DNA from: Lepidonotus clava
Lineage: Eukaryota; Annelida; Polychaeta; Phyllodocida; Polynoidae
DNA length: 64,000 nucleotides
Reading direction: 5' to 3'
Assembly: GCA_936440205.1 (NCBI GenBank)
Contig: OW387146.1
Location: 22,878,458 to 22,942,457 of the forward strand
Shown here: in pieces, positions 12,013 to 21,949 of the stretch
How positions within the stretch are numbered: position 1 is the first letter of the stretch
How the letters are laid out: each line of letters starts with the position of its first letter
The notes under the pieces: model-generated
Database searches by the model: none
What the model was told of the DNA's origin: nothing
The model's input: only the letters and a program-made list of their open reading frames with translations
Program-made: the position numbers and the translations under genes

Positions 12013-15000
12013 ATGCCCGATGCACCAAGCTCCCACAATAATACCTTACCTTTGAGGTTTGCGGATGGGCCTTCCACAAGTTCCTCCTGCAGCAAGGGGT
12101 TCACAGGAAGGGGCGCCCTGGAGGGACACTCCTGCCATAGAAGGACCACTAATAAGATGACCGCTGATAAAGAAAACATGAGTGGGGAAGTACGCATAGA
12201 AAGTCTCAATATTAAGCATATAGTGACTCTGCTTGCTAAAAGGAGATCCTTGCGAAACCTCCCAACACCACTCTTATCAACAAAGCCTAAGGTAACTCCT
12301 CCAACTAAAATGAGATACCTGCCAACACACACACCACCACCCTCATCACCAAAGGCTAAGGAGACTCCACAGCCTAAAAGGAGATACTTGCAAACCTTCC
12401 CACCACCACTCTTATCAACAAAGACTAATGTAACTCCTCCGCCTAAAAGAAGATACCTGCCAACACCCACACCATCAACATCACAACCAAAGGATAAGGG
12501 GGCTTCAGAGCCTAAAAGGAGGTGCATGGAAGCACCCACACCACCATCATCACAACCAAAGGCTGAGGGGACTTCAGAGCCTAAAAGGAGATACACACCA
12601 ACACCCACACCACCACCATCACCTCCAAAGGCTGAGGGGACTTCAGAGCCTAAAAGGAGATACACACCAACACCCACACCAACACCATCACAACCAAAGG
12701 CTGAGGGGACTTCAGAGCCTAAAAGGAGATACACAGAAACACCCACACCACCACCATCACCTCCAAAGGCTGAGGGGACTTCAGAGCCTAAAAGAAGATA
12801 CAGGGAAACACCCACACCACCACCATCACCACCAAAGGCTGATGGGATTTCAGAGCTTAAAAGAAGATACACGGAAACACCCACACCACCACCATCACCA
12901 CCAAAGGCTGAGGGGACTTCAGAGCCTAAAAGAAGATACACGGAAACACCCACACCACCTCCCTTATCTACAAAGACTGATGGGAATCCATCAGCTAAAA
13001 GGAGGTACATGCCAAAACCAACGCCGCCACCCTTATCACCAAAGGCTAAGGACACTACACAGCCTGAAGGGGGGTACATGCCAGCATCCACATTAAGGCC
13101 CTTATTGCCAAAGCGTGCAGAGCAAATATTTTATTGTTATATTTGTGAAAAGGAATTCCTTACCGATATGTTACTACTACAGCATCAATCACTTATTCAT
13201 GAAACCAAAAAATCCTGCAATTATTGTGGCAAACAATACTCCGAATCAGAACTTCGGAATCATGTATGTCAAGACAAGTATTCTTGTGCACTATGTGACA
13301 AGAAATTCTCTTCATTTACCAAAAGGGATTTTCACTGTTATGAAGTTCACAAAAAGATGAAATATAAGTGTGAGGTATGTGGTAAAGTCTTTGCTAGGAA
13401 GGGCTACCTCAGGAACCATAGTTATATCCACAGTGGGGACTGGCCTTACAAGTGTACTCAATGTGATGAAGGCTTTCGTCACGTTGGTGAATTTAAGAAA
13501 CACTTTATTGCTCACAAGGATCATAAGAAGACTTATGCGGATGAGGGCCTTCATAAATGTACTTACTGCCAAAAGGTGTACGGTACTAAATTGTGGCTTA
13601 CAAGACACATGAAGAGCTGTCACAGTGAACTTCTCTTCAAATGTATTTATTGTGATGAGGTGTTTGTCCAGGTGTCTGAGCTGCATGAACACATTGATAT
13701 GCACCAGAGGGAATCCTGTGTAGCTTTTGGAGGAGTTGGATTAGTCATCAACTTCTTCCAAAGGACGTCACAAGGAGTTGTTAAGGTTGCTCAACTTATT
13801 GATGACAACCAAAGTGTACCTCAAGGACATCTTGGGTTGATGGAACATACTGACACTGACCAAAGAACATCTCAAGGGCAGCTTGATACCTACCAAAGCT
13901 TACCTCAAGGAGAACTTGTTATGATGGAGCACACTGATACTAACCAAAGAAAATCTCAAGAGCAGCTTGATACCTACCAAAGTGTATCTCAGGGAGAACT
14001 TCAGGTGACTGAACACACTGATACTCTCCAAATGACTACTCAAACGCATCTTGATGCTTACCAAAGTACACCACAAGGACATCTTGATATAATGGAACAT
14101 ACTGATGCTAACCAAAGAACCTATCAAGGACATTTTGGTACCTACCAAAGTGTATCCCAAGGAGAACTTCAGATGATTGAACACACCAATCTTCTCCAAA
14201 GAACAACTCAAGGACACCTTGATGCTTACCAAAGTATACCACAAGGACATCTTGGGTTGATGGAACACACTAATACTGACCAAAGAACATACCAAGGACA
14301 TCTTAATACCTATCAAAGTGTATCTCAAGGAGATCTTGGGTTGACGGAACACACTGACACTGACCAAAGAACATATCAAGGACATGTTGATACCTACCAA
14401 AGTGTACCTCAAGGAGATCTCCAGATGATGGAACACACTGATACTCTCCAGAGGACTACCCAAGAACATTTTGGTGCTTACCAAAGTATACCACAAGGAC
14501 ATCTTGGGTTGACGGAACACACTGATATTGACCAAAGAACATATCAAGGACATGTTGATACCTACCAAAATGTACCTCAAGGAGAATGTGAGATGATTGA
14601 ACACACCAATACTCTCCAAAGGACAACTCAAGAACATCTTGATGCTCACCAAAGTATACCACAAGGACATCTTGATATTATGGGACATACTGATACTAAC
14701 CAAAGAACATATCAAGGACATCTTGATACCTATCAAAGTGTATCTCAAGGAGAATTTCGGATGATTGAACACACTGATACTCTCCAAAGGACTACTCAAG
14801 CACATCTTGATGCTTACCAAAGTACACAACAAGGACACCTTGGGTTGATGGAACACACTAATACTGACCAAAGAACATCTCAAGGACATCTTGAAGCATA
14901 CCAAAACATTGCTACTTCCCAGACAAACCTTCCAAGTCACTGTGCATTGAGACAACACACTGATATCTCCCAAGGGTTACATGAAGGACCTATAAGGGCA

Positions 15001-15207
15001 CCAGCCCTGGAGAAGCAGAACACTGACCTTTTGACCCATGAGGTCTTTGTGCTCTGTCAACTCTGTGGGGAGAGATTCACTGACACTCACAATCTGAAGG
15101 CACATTATCGGTTGCACTTAACAAACATCCTGAATGATTTTAGACCGGAACCAATGCTGAGGGTGGATACATTTACTCCGAATTTAGGGTTAGCTGCAGG
15201 GGACTAA
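12013..15207 (+). CDS. C2H2 zinc-finger protein with two long internal repeat domains
   Basis: Probably a nuclear nucleic-acid-binding protein; targets cannot be inferred. The open frame extends upstream, but the first ATG is at 12,013, shortly after a strong splice acceptor at 11,966, giving 1064 residues. Order of parts: residues about 79-366, twelve copies of a 23-residue proline/basic repeat (consensus PKAEGTSEPKRRYTETPTPP); residues 375-564, seven C2H2 or C2H2-like fingers (for example YKCEVCGKVF then LRNHSYIH; the second is short, ending H-V-C); residues about 590-970, thirteen copies of a 28-residue Gln/Thr/His repeat (QRTYQGHLDTYQSVPQG, then EHTDT); residues 1015-1035, one isolated finger (CQLCGERF then HYRLH). 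Linkers between fingers are not the canonical TGEKP type. Both repeats are exact in-frame DNA tandem repeats (69 and 84 bp), so expansion by replication slippage or unequal exchange is likely. Long open frames on the opposite strand over both repeats are treated as shadows. AATAAA follows at 15,362. Confidence 0.85.
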   Translation: MPDAPSSHNNTLPLRFADGPSTSSSCSKGFTGRGALEGHSCHRRTTNKMTADKENMSGEVRIESLNIKHIVTLLAKRRSLRNLPTPLLSTKPKVTPPTKMRYLPTHTPPPSSPKAKETPQPKRRYLQTFPPPLLSTKTNVTPPPKRRYLPTPTPSTSQPKDKGASEPKRRCMEAPTPPSSQPKAEGTSEPKRRYTPTPTPPPSPPKAEGTSEPKRRYTPTPTPTPSQPKAEGTSEPKRRYTETPTPPPSPPKAEGTSEPKRRYRETPTPPPSPPKADGISELKRRYTETPTPPPSPPKAEGTSEPKRRYTETPTPPPLSTKTDGNPSAKRRYMPKPTPPPLSPKAKDTTQPEGGYMPASTLRPLLPKRAEQIFYCYICEKEFLTDMLLLQHQSLIHETKKSCNYCGKQYSESELRNHVCQDKYSCALCDKKFSSFTKRDFHCYEVHKKMKYKCEVCGKVFARKGYLRNHSYIHSGDWPYKCTQCDEGFRHVGEFKKHFIAHKDHKKTYADEGLHKCTYCQKVYGTKLWLTRHMKSCHSELLFKCIYCDEVFVQVSELHEHIDMHQRESCVAFGGVGLVINFFQRTSQGVVKVAQLIDDNQSVPQGHLGLMEHTDTDQRTSQGQLDTYQSLPQGELVMMEHTDTNQRKSQEQLDTYQSVSQGELQVTEHTDTLQMTTQTHLDAYQSTPQGHLDIMEHTDANQRTYQGHFGTYQSVSQGELQMIEHTNLLQRTTQGHLDAYQSIPQGHLGLMEHTNTDQRTYQGHLNTYQSVSQGDLGLTEHTDTDQRTYQGHVDTYQSVPQGDLQMMEHTDTLQRTTQEHFGAYQSIPQGHLGLTEHTDIDQRTYQGHVDTYQNVPQGECEMIEHTNTLQRTTQEHLDAHQSIPQGHLDIMGHTDTNQRTYQGHLDTYQSVSQGEFRMIEHTDTLQRTTQAHLDAYQSTQQGHLGLMEHTNTDQRTSQGHLEAYQNIATSQTNLPSHCALRQHTDISQGLHEGPIRAPALEKQNTDLLTHEVFVLCQLCGERFTDTHNLKAHYRLHLTNILNDFRPEPMLRVDTFTPNLGLAAGD
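12245..13112 (+). repeat. 69-bp tandem repeat in zinc-finger gene
   Basis: About twelve units, each encoding 23 residues, with the codon block AAGGCTGAGGGGACTTCAGA followed by a KRRY-encoding AAAAGGAGATAC and a run of CCA/ACA codons. Central units differ by only a few bases while edge units are diverged, the usual picture of homogenisation from the middle. Confidence 0.85.
13800..14925 (+). repeat. 84-bp tandem repeat with 168-bp higher order
   Basis: Thirteen units encode 28 residues each. Over much of the array two unit types alternate: one with QRTYQGH..TYQSV and EHTDTL, the other with QRTTQ.H..AYQSI and GHLGL. This gives a 56-residue, 168-bp higher-order period, so the unit that duplicated most recently was the pair. 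Confidence 0.8.
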
Positions 15208-15980
15208 TGTAAGCAGCTTAGGATTATACCTCTAATTAGTTGTCATTACATACCCCTGTGGCCACAGATGGTCACACAGTCCCTCCCCCTTCATACATCT
15301 CAAATCAGGTTGTAATGCACACCCCTCTGTCATGTAATCCCACCCTTCAGATCCTTGTGTTAATAAAGTCACTATCCATCCAGCCTCCAAAGAGTACAGA
15401 CCTGCCTCTGACTTGCTCATTTACCCCTTCATATCATAGGCCCAGTCAGGGCACCTATGTAGCTTTGGGATAGCTATGGACTACAACAGTACCTGACCCC
15501 TGGACTGAATAGGTGCTAGGGTACTATGTTTTATAATGGGTTGGAAACATTAATATGTGAGCTACTCCAGGGACTTGATGTAAAAAAAAAAGTACATCCC
15601 AAAGAATACTAACCGTAGGCTGTATCGTACGTTTCTCAATGATAAATCCATATCAACTTAAAATTTCAGCCTCTTATTTTTAATGTTTTCTTTTCAATTT
15701 CAAATGCTTAGAATAACTGTACCCAATATTAACAATGACTATGACTATTTTAATAATCAATGTGATATCATCATAAGCTGATAGCAATAAGAACACCCTC
15801 CAGGGATATATTGGAGAAGTCATATTCCCCACGACCCCATAAGGAGGATGCAGTTTTATCACCCGCATGGCCGAGGAGCGGTACATACAGGGCCCAGTGT
15901 GTAGTAGTAAACTGTATGTACTGCTGCTCATTTTCCTGTTTTACAAGATTATTTAGTACTTTGTTTGGGTGATAAAATAT
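15208..15980. other. 3' region of zinc-finger gene and intergenic
   Basis: The first 250 bases are the probable 3' untranslated region, partly shared with 4455-4905. No further gene is supported up to the MITE at 15,981. Confidence 0.45.
15362..15367 (+). promoter_or_regulatory. Polyadenylation signal of the zinc-finger gene
   Basis: AATAAA lies about 155 bases after the TAA stop at 15,205-15,207. It is the first canonical hexamer downstream. Confidence 0.55.
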
Positions 15981-16116
15981 AGAAGACCCTTTGGGGTCAT
16001 CCTCGGGTTTCCTTATGACCTATGGGGATCATACGAACCTCGGGCTTTGCCCTCAGTATGTGGTAATCCCCTATGGGTTGTACGGCCACCCTCGGATGCC
16101 CCCCGCGGGTCTTCTT
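15981..16116. mobile_element. Short MITE with AGAAGACCC ends, copy 1
   Basis: A 136-bp GC-rich element starting AGAAGACCC and ending GGGTCTTCT, sitting in TA-rich flanks. A reverse-oriented relative lies at 26,995-27,129. Shared interior words include GGATGCCCCCCGCGG and CCCCTATGGGTTGTACG. The ends suggest a TA-inserting family, but the superfamily is not certain. Confidence 0.7.
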
Positions 16117-16844
16117 ATATTAGTAGGTCTAGTGCTTCATTAGCCTTGGGGGGGCTTAACCTAAAATATAACTCCCAAGGGTATTCTTAGCTTTATGTTC
16201 TTATCTTATAAGGAAATAACTATATTCAACGGTGTGATATATGTAGTTATGTGATATATTATGTAATAATTATTATAAAATCATTGAGAAAAGAAATGAC
16301 AATCAGACCAAGCTCTGTATCAAACTAACAAAAAGAGACCTAGGCAGTTCCAAGCAGTGAAGCATGTATTGCAGTTTCCCTAATTTATCAAATTATTTGT
16401 ATTGCATGCATCTATGGGAAGATAATTATCCAAAGTAGAGCGATATTGTTTGGTTTTAAACAAAAATTATAGTTTTCTTTGTCAAACCTTTGCTCATTTT
16501 TTTTTCAGCTTAGGTGCTATAGATGTAGGATAGGCTGCCCTATAACTGTTATCCTAGCCTATATAATTTTGTGAAGATTCTCATGACAATAAGGCCTATA
16601 AAGATACTAGAATTTTCACAACCGATGGGAAATTCTAAATGGTATGTTTTTTTACCAGATTTTGTAATCGTAATGGAGGTTAGCAAGTTGCCATGGTAAT
16701 AGAAAAAAGATTATCAAAAACAAAAAGAACATTTTTCAGAGGTAATGAATATGTTTTACTCTTATAAATATTTGAAAGAGTGAGTAGAACACGCACCCCT
16801 AGCAAAGGTTATTGCACTTTTGGTATTCAAAATAATTAGAACAC
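16117..16844. other. Intergenic, nothing recognised
   Basis: AT-rich sequence; no gene or clear repeat seen. Confidence 0.4.
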
Positions 16845-17038
16845 TAAAGCCCCATACCCACTAGGTGATTTGGGTCTCGTCACCCGTCAGTATGGTGTAT
16901 TGAAACATACATGTTTGATCTGGATTGCTGGGACAATCGCCGGGCTATTCGCCCAGCGATTTTATCAAACCGGTGCATTTCAATGTAGCATACTGACGGG
17001 TGACTGGGCCCAAATCGCCTAGTGGGTATGGGGCTTTA
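16845..17038. mobile_element. MITE with GCCCCATACCCACTAGG ends, copy 1
   Basis: A near-perfect foldback of 194 bp. The left arm reads TAAAGCCCCATACCCACTAG, then GATTTGGG and CACCCGTCAGTATG. The right arm is its inverse with few differences over about 50 bases. The central part is also partly self-complementary. A more diverged copy lies at 42,781-42,998. Confidence 0.8.
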
Positions 17039-17249
17039 CCCTTTTGATCAAGCTGATTCAACTTTAAGTTGCCATTACATGGAAACAAATATGTCGATTG
17101 GGAGTAGGGGGTTCTTATGTCCCTATTAAGATTAATATAGTAGAGGTAGCAAGGTTCATACCAACATATTTCAGCTTCTATCAGAAATACTTTAAGATGG
17201 TTTGCACCATTTGAAAGAACAGTTTTTCTACAGCCATTTCATATTTTAT

Positions 17250-17460
17250 GACAGTGTCACAATCAATTGCCAATAGGTCCCTTTTCCTAAAATTGCTCTT
17301 CATGTCTATTTTGATTATTAAATATCATGTATGTCTATGATCTTGCATATTGAATTTAGGGAATGCCCATATCATGTCGATCTCATTGATATTTTTCATG
17401 TCACCAAGTTCCATATCGCATGTTGAATTAAGGAATGGCCATGTCATCCTGTCGAGTTTA
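17250..17460. repeat. Degenerate CATGTC/TTGAATTTAGG satellite, weak locus
   Basis: Repeated words such as CCATATCATGTCGATCTC and CATGTTGAATTAAGGAATGG are inverse-like relatives of the TTTCTTAAATTCGACATG satellite. Strongly diverged. Confidence 0.35.
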
Positions 17461-17490
17461 AGGGTGTACTGCAAATGCTGTGTCACAAAA

Positions 17491-17860
17491 AAGAGGAGCC
17501 AAAAGCATCAATGTGTCAAAATATGACAAAATTTTGCAAACTCAAATAACTATGAAAATACATTCCAAGATTCTAACTTTAGCCGTTGGTACAGTATAAA
17601 TCATGATAACTTACTATAACTGTATGTGAATTTCATAAAGCTCATGTCATTTATGCCTGAAAACAGCAATGTTTGTAAACAAACCAATTTTGGTGGGTCA
17701 CCAAAATTGACCAAGGACAGGTTTATTGTATTTTGATGTAGTTAAAGTCTTTTTTGCCAGTCTATATCGTACCACAGGCCTAGGTTATGGCCATAGAGTA
17801 TATTTCAATGTTTGATAGAATTTGCAAAATTTTGACCCAACATTGCTTTTGGCTCCCTTT
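17491..17860. mobile_element. 370-bp MITE with GGGAGCCAAAAGCA ends, copy 1
   Basis: The left end is GAGGAGCCAAAAGCATCAATG and the right end CATTGCTTTTGGCTCCCTTT, an inverted pair that continues inward (AAAATTTTGCAAA on both sides). Interior palindromic words such as TTTGTAAACAAACCAATTTTGG are shared with copies at 22,592-22,974 and 25,139-25,495. Confidence 0.8.
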
Positions 17861-18124
17861 AATGTGTATTCTGAGCCAAGCTAGTGTATACATTAACCAC
17901 CACAGACAGGTGGCGACATCTGGAGGCATCACACCAAGTTAATCAGACATAAAACCAGGTCACCGGAACGCCAGGTTGATAGTACTCCAGAAAAACCATG
18001 GTCTAGTCATGTTGTGCAACATTTCTCTCAGTTTTCTTGTGGTTAAAGTCTTTTTAATGCCGTGAGGTCCCCTACAACTAAGCACACTCTGTGATCTTCT
18101 GTAGCTGGCTGGAGATCCGTTGAC

Positions 18125-21100
18125 ATGATGTGGATTGGAGTATTGGTTGGGCTCCTCGCCGTTTGTTTACAACTACAAGGTCAGTATAGCTTAGAGCATG
18201 GGTCTGGGCTCATAGGCTCGACACTTAACTTTGACATGAGTCAGAGGTAGGGCCTACACGACACAATGGGGAGGGGAGGAGGGGAGTACATGAGTGACAT
18301 TGTCATGTTACATTTGCATTGATAGAAATAGAGATGTTACAATTTAAAAGAAGAAAAAAAGGAAAAGGGGACAAGGAGTTAAAAGATATGCAAGAGAGGC
18401 TTTTCTAATATTCGACCTGCACGTTATATCGTCCCCATCCCCGCCCTCTAGATCCCCTATAGGCCTAGATATAGCTGTAGGTAGCAACCACATTCATTGA
18501 ATTTGTGATTCACTCCAAGATACGATGGACGTTTCATGGACTCTAATCACTTTAGCTATTAAACGGACCCAGAGGTTTAACCCAATTTTGTGTGGTTGTA
18601 TATGTAAGAAGTATAAAAATGAGGGTTTTATCTCTGCCCACGGTTCTCAACCGTAGCATCGGGCTTTAAGGACACATAATTATATGTAACATGCTCCAAA
18701 TTGCCGATTTCCAACAATTGTATCATTTCTGCATGAGTCTGTGATATAATTATTAGTAATATAATGCTGTCTAGAGGGCCTGCATATGGCGTATGGCGTA
18801 CGAACTTCAGGGTGGGGGGGGGGGGGAGCCTTTGGGTGATGGGACAGGGTGGTACCATAACATTAGGCCAAGGGGAGAGAAAAAAGTTGCGTTCCAGTAG
18901 CCTGACCCTAATATACGTTTTGGTGAAAAATATTAGAATCGTGTGATTCTTTTAACAATTTTTTAATTCTTCCCACTTTAATCCATTAAATAACTAAAAC
19001 CCTAATTGCCCTAATTTTCTTTGGATGATGTTACCGTAACATTTTTTCCTTTGCCTTATGTGTGGGTCTGGCTATATATAGCCAGACCCAACACATATAT
19101 ATATATATATACTTAGATTCGTAAATGTTTTTTTATATTCAGCTCAGCTCGTAGCACGTCCACGTTCCATTCTCTTATCTGTCATTTATTGATTCACTAA
19201 GTATTGACTAACATATTCATCTAGCTCATATTGGGAATTATTTGATTATGCCAAATAAACAACAAGTCTACGTTTATTTCCAAAGTCAAGAACTAACACC
19301 ACATGTATAAATCGTGAGAGGTTAGCAGGCAATGGCTATTTATATGCACTTGACAACACATAATAGAAGGTCCCCATATAGACCTACTGTCTTACTATTT
19401 TAGGCATAGGATGTATGTCATGCGCTGACTACAGTAAAGTATAACTCAATCTGACTGTGGCTACTGGTCCTGGTACTAACCAACAGCACTACATTATCAA
19501 ACCATTTCGCCCACACACTCTCCTGTCTTATGGCTCTTGACCATTGAAATCAACAACGCAAGACAGCCTTTTATTAAATTTGACATGCAAAATCGGGACC
19601 CAACAACATAGCAGGGAGCTTTAAAACCATAGTGAAATTGGACATGGACTTTTCTTAAATTTGACAAGGGACATTGAGACAAATAAGTGACAGAGACACA
19701 CACCATTGCAGTTTTTTAAATTCGACATGCGACATCGGGACGCCCCCCATCTAGACCCCCTGTCTTATCATTGTAGGTGTGGGGTGTATATCGTGTGCTG
19801 ACAGCAGCATTTTAACTCAATCTGACTGTGGCTACTGGTACTGGTACTAACCAACAACAATACATTGTCAAACCCTTTCACTCACACACTCCCCTGTTTT
19901 ACCATTGTAGGTGTGGAGTGTATATCATGTGCTGACTGCAGCACGGTAACACTGATTGCAGCTATACTGGTACTGATAAAAAACACTAACATTACGTCAT
20001 CAAAACCTTTTGGTCACACACATAGAGGGCTGGATGGTGTAGTGGGTAAGGTTCTCATCTCCCACTCGGCTGGCCCGGGTTCGAGCCTGGGCCAAGCCCA
20101 CTCCACCACCTTGCCTTGCCGTCATTTCCACCCCCATAGATTCGGTCATACAACTGGTACAGTCAAAAATGTGAGTGGTCCTGATAAAGCTGAAATATTG
20201 CTGAGCAGACATTAAACTCCAACAATCATCATCATCATCATCTTTCACTCACACACTCCCCTGTTTTACCATTTTATGCATAGGATGTATATCGTGCACT
20301 GACTGCTGTATGGTGACTGGATCTAACTGCAGCTACTGGTACTGGTACTAACCTGCAACACAACATTGTCAAAGCGTTTCACTCACAAACTCCCCTGTTT
20401 TACCATTTTAGGCGCAGGATGTATGTTGTGTGGTGACTGCATTTAAGTAACTCACTCTGACTCTGGCTACTGGTACTGGGACTAACCAGCAACACTACAT
20501 TATTGAAACCTTTCACTCACACACCCTGTTTTACCAGTTGTATGACCGAATCTATGGGGTTGGAAATGACGGCAAGGCAAGGTGGTGGAGTGGGCTTGGC
20601 CCATTGTAGGTGTGGGGTGTATATCATGTACTGACTGGAGCACATTGACCCACTCTTACTGCAGCTACTGTTACTGTTACTAACCAACAACAATACTTTG
20701 TCAAACCCTTCACTCATACACACCCCTGTTTTACCATTATAGGTGTGGGGTGCATATTGTGCACTATCTGCAGCACGGTAACTCACTCTGACTGTGGATA
20801 CTGCTACTGGTACTAACCAACAACACTACATTATCAAACCCTTTCACTCACATACTCCCCTGTTTTACCATTGTAGGTGTGGGGTGTATATCGTGCGCTG
20901 ACTGCAGCACGGTAACTCACTCTGACTGTGGCTACTGGTACAGCCATAGTACCGAATACGTCACAGACTGTACCAACGGCACCTGTGTGGTGAGTAGAAC
21001 ACAGTCCTGATACCCAACAATGTAACAACCTTGCAAAAGTGTCCTTTTATTGTTTGATCCTTAGATTTTCGCTATTTTCAGGTCTCCGAATGTTTGGTAC

Positions 21101-21828
21101 CAGCTGTAATTAAACATAGAATCGCTTTCGGCAATTCCCCAATGACCTAGTGTTATATCTTCAATACCTTTGCCATTATCCATAATCATAGAAGCTGATA
21201 TGATATTATAACTGATATTATAACTTGTCAAACATGACATTATTGTATCTAATTACATTGTGTTGTAAACTGACATACTTTTGTAATATTTGTATTGTTG
21301 GAAGAACTTATTGTAAAAGAGATCGTGAGCAGTAATTTCATAGTGATTAAATCAGATGCTTTGGGAAGTAACCACAATTTCTATAGTGAGACATAATACT
21401 ATATTGAGACATCATGTCAGTGTTAAGTATTAAAAACTTTCCACATGAGCATAAAGCATCAGCCAGATATGGCAAGGATATACAAAGATAAGATATTCCA
21501 ATGATACCTCCTACAGCCTCACATACAGCAATTGCCAAAGCTTATTTTGAATACCACTCATAATCAAAAACTCATCTTGTACTCATAAGAATACGTTGCT
21601 TTCTAGATCACCAAAGGGACCTACCAAGGAAGGGAGTTTTATGAGAGGAAATGTTTTCAAGGAGATCTTCAAGAATGTAAACAAAAATCGGACTTCATAT
21701 GGCATGGTGATTTCCAAATAGCATCCCGAATCTGTTGTAACTCCTCCGACTTTTGTAACAACGCTAACTTACTCTCTGGACACATTTCTATCATGTTATT
21801 TACACAAATGGCTCTATTTCTACGATGA
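18125..21828 (+). CDS. Ly6/uPAR-domain (three-finger) protein, three exons
   Basis: Predicted secreted or GPI-anchored small cysteine-rich protein; the ligand is unknown. Exon 1, 18,125-18,179 (ATG then MWIGVLVGLLAVCLQLQ, a signal peptide; donor AAG|GTCAGT). Exon 2, 20,877-20,989 (acceptor TTTTACCATTGTAG; donor GTG|GTGAGT), encoding CISCADCS, then SDCGYWY and CTNGTCV. Exon 3, 21,607-21,828 (acceptor GCTTTCTAG), encoding KCFQGDLQECKQK, then the Ly6 hallmark CCNSSDFCNNA and a hydrophobic tail (HISIMLFTQMALFL) fitting a GPI-attachment signal. Phases agree (1, then 0): 55+113+222 bases make 129 residues plus TGA. The ten or so cysteines and the CC...D-F-C-N ending are diagnostic of the family. 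Intron 1 contains the acceptor/exon-2 repeat array described separately. AATAAA occurs at 21,942. Exon lengths are short, so no single long frame reveals this gene. Confidence 0.85.
19063..19090. repeat. 28-bp perfect palindrome in Ly6 intron 1
   Basis: TGGGTCTGGCTATA followed by its exact inverse, then a short AT dinucleotide run. It could be the fused ends of a very short element or a hairpin-forming site. Confidence 0.8.
19530..19745. repeat. TTTCTTAAATTCGACATG satellite, locus 2
   Basis: Three to four diverged copies of TTTTCTTAAATTTGACAWG followed by GACAT-rich words, inserted between the first and second units of the exon-2 array. It ends CATCTAGACCCC, like locus 1 (CCATCTAGGGCCCC). 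Confidence 0.55.
20025..20241 (+). mobile_element. tRNA-derived SINE, family 1
   Basis: The head has polymerase III promoter boxes: TGGTGTAGTGG (A-box-like, about 20,034) and GGGTTCGAGCC (B box, about 20,080). It is followed by a tRNA-unrelated body (CACCACCTTGCCTTGCCGTC, ATAGATTCGGTCATAC, CTGAAATATTGCTGAGCAG) and an (ATC)n tail. It sits inside the exon-2 array and is flanked by imperfect TCACACACA copies, a likely target duplication. Confidence 0.8.
20535..20600 (-). mobile_element. SINE family 1 fragment
   Basis: TATGACCGAATCTATGGGG and GACGGCAAGGCAAGGTGGTG are the inverse of the body of the SINE at 20,025. Only the middle part is present, between two units of the exon-2 array. Confidence 0.65.
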
Positions 21829-21941
21829 AACATTTGGATTATTTTGATATAATTATTTGTAAATATTATAGTTTATATGATTCAGATATGTAGGGAATGA
21901 AAGAATGAAAGGACCGGTGTAAAAGTGAGTTGAAAGTTGAT

Positions 21942-21947
21942 AATAAA
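21942..21947 (+). promoter_or_regulatory. Polyadenylation signal of the Ly6 gene
   Basis: AATAAA about 114 bases after the stop codon at 21,826-21,828. Confidence 0.5.
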
Positions 21948-21949
21948 GA

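Larger units (their letters stand above)
19388..20945 (+). repeat. 134-bp tandem array of exon-2 splice acceptor plus exon start (8 copies)
   Basis: Each unit holds CACTCACACACTCCCCTG, TTTTACCATTGTAG and then the first 65-70 bases of exon 2 (GTGTGGGGTGTATATCGTG through GACTGTGGCTACTGGTAC), then TACTAACCAACAACACTAC. Exon-like starts lie at 19,404, 19,777, 19,911, about 20,278, 20,412, 20,610, 20,743 and, as the true exon, 20,877. Spacings are 133-134 bp except where a satellite block, a SINE (20,025-20,241) or a SINE fragment (20,535-20,600) was inserted. Six of the seven extra copies keep an AG acceptor. Most contain TACTAAC, the ideal branch-point sequence. Copies lose similarity to the gene just after GGCTACTGGTAC, where the true exon continues. 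Confidence 0.85.

Noticed and set aside
11955-13091. 378-residue open frame on the minus strand over the Pro-rich repeat
   Set aside because: It is opened by the 69-bp in-frame repeat of the zinc-finger gene; composition is low-complexity (Gly/Val/Leu) with no domain.
13900-14973. 357-residue open frame on the minus strand over the Gln-rich repeat
   Set aside because: Complement of the 84-bp coding repeat. The plus-strand frame is anchored by fingers on both sides, while this one has no support.
20025-20100. Possible tRNA gene (A and B boxes)
   Set aside because: It does not fold into a full cloverleaf and continues into a SINE body with an (ATC)n tail; related copies occur at 24,233 and 20,535.
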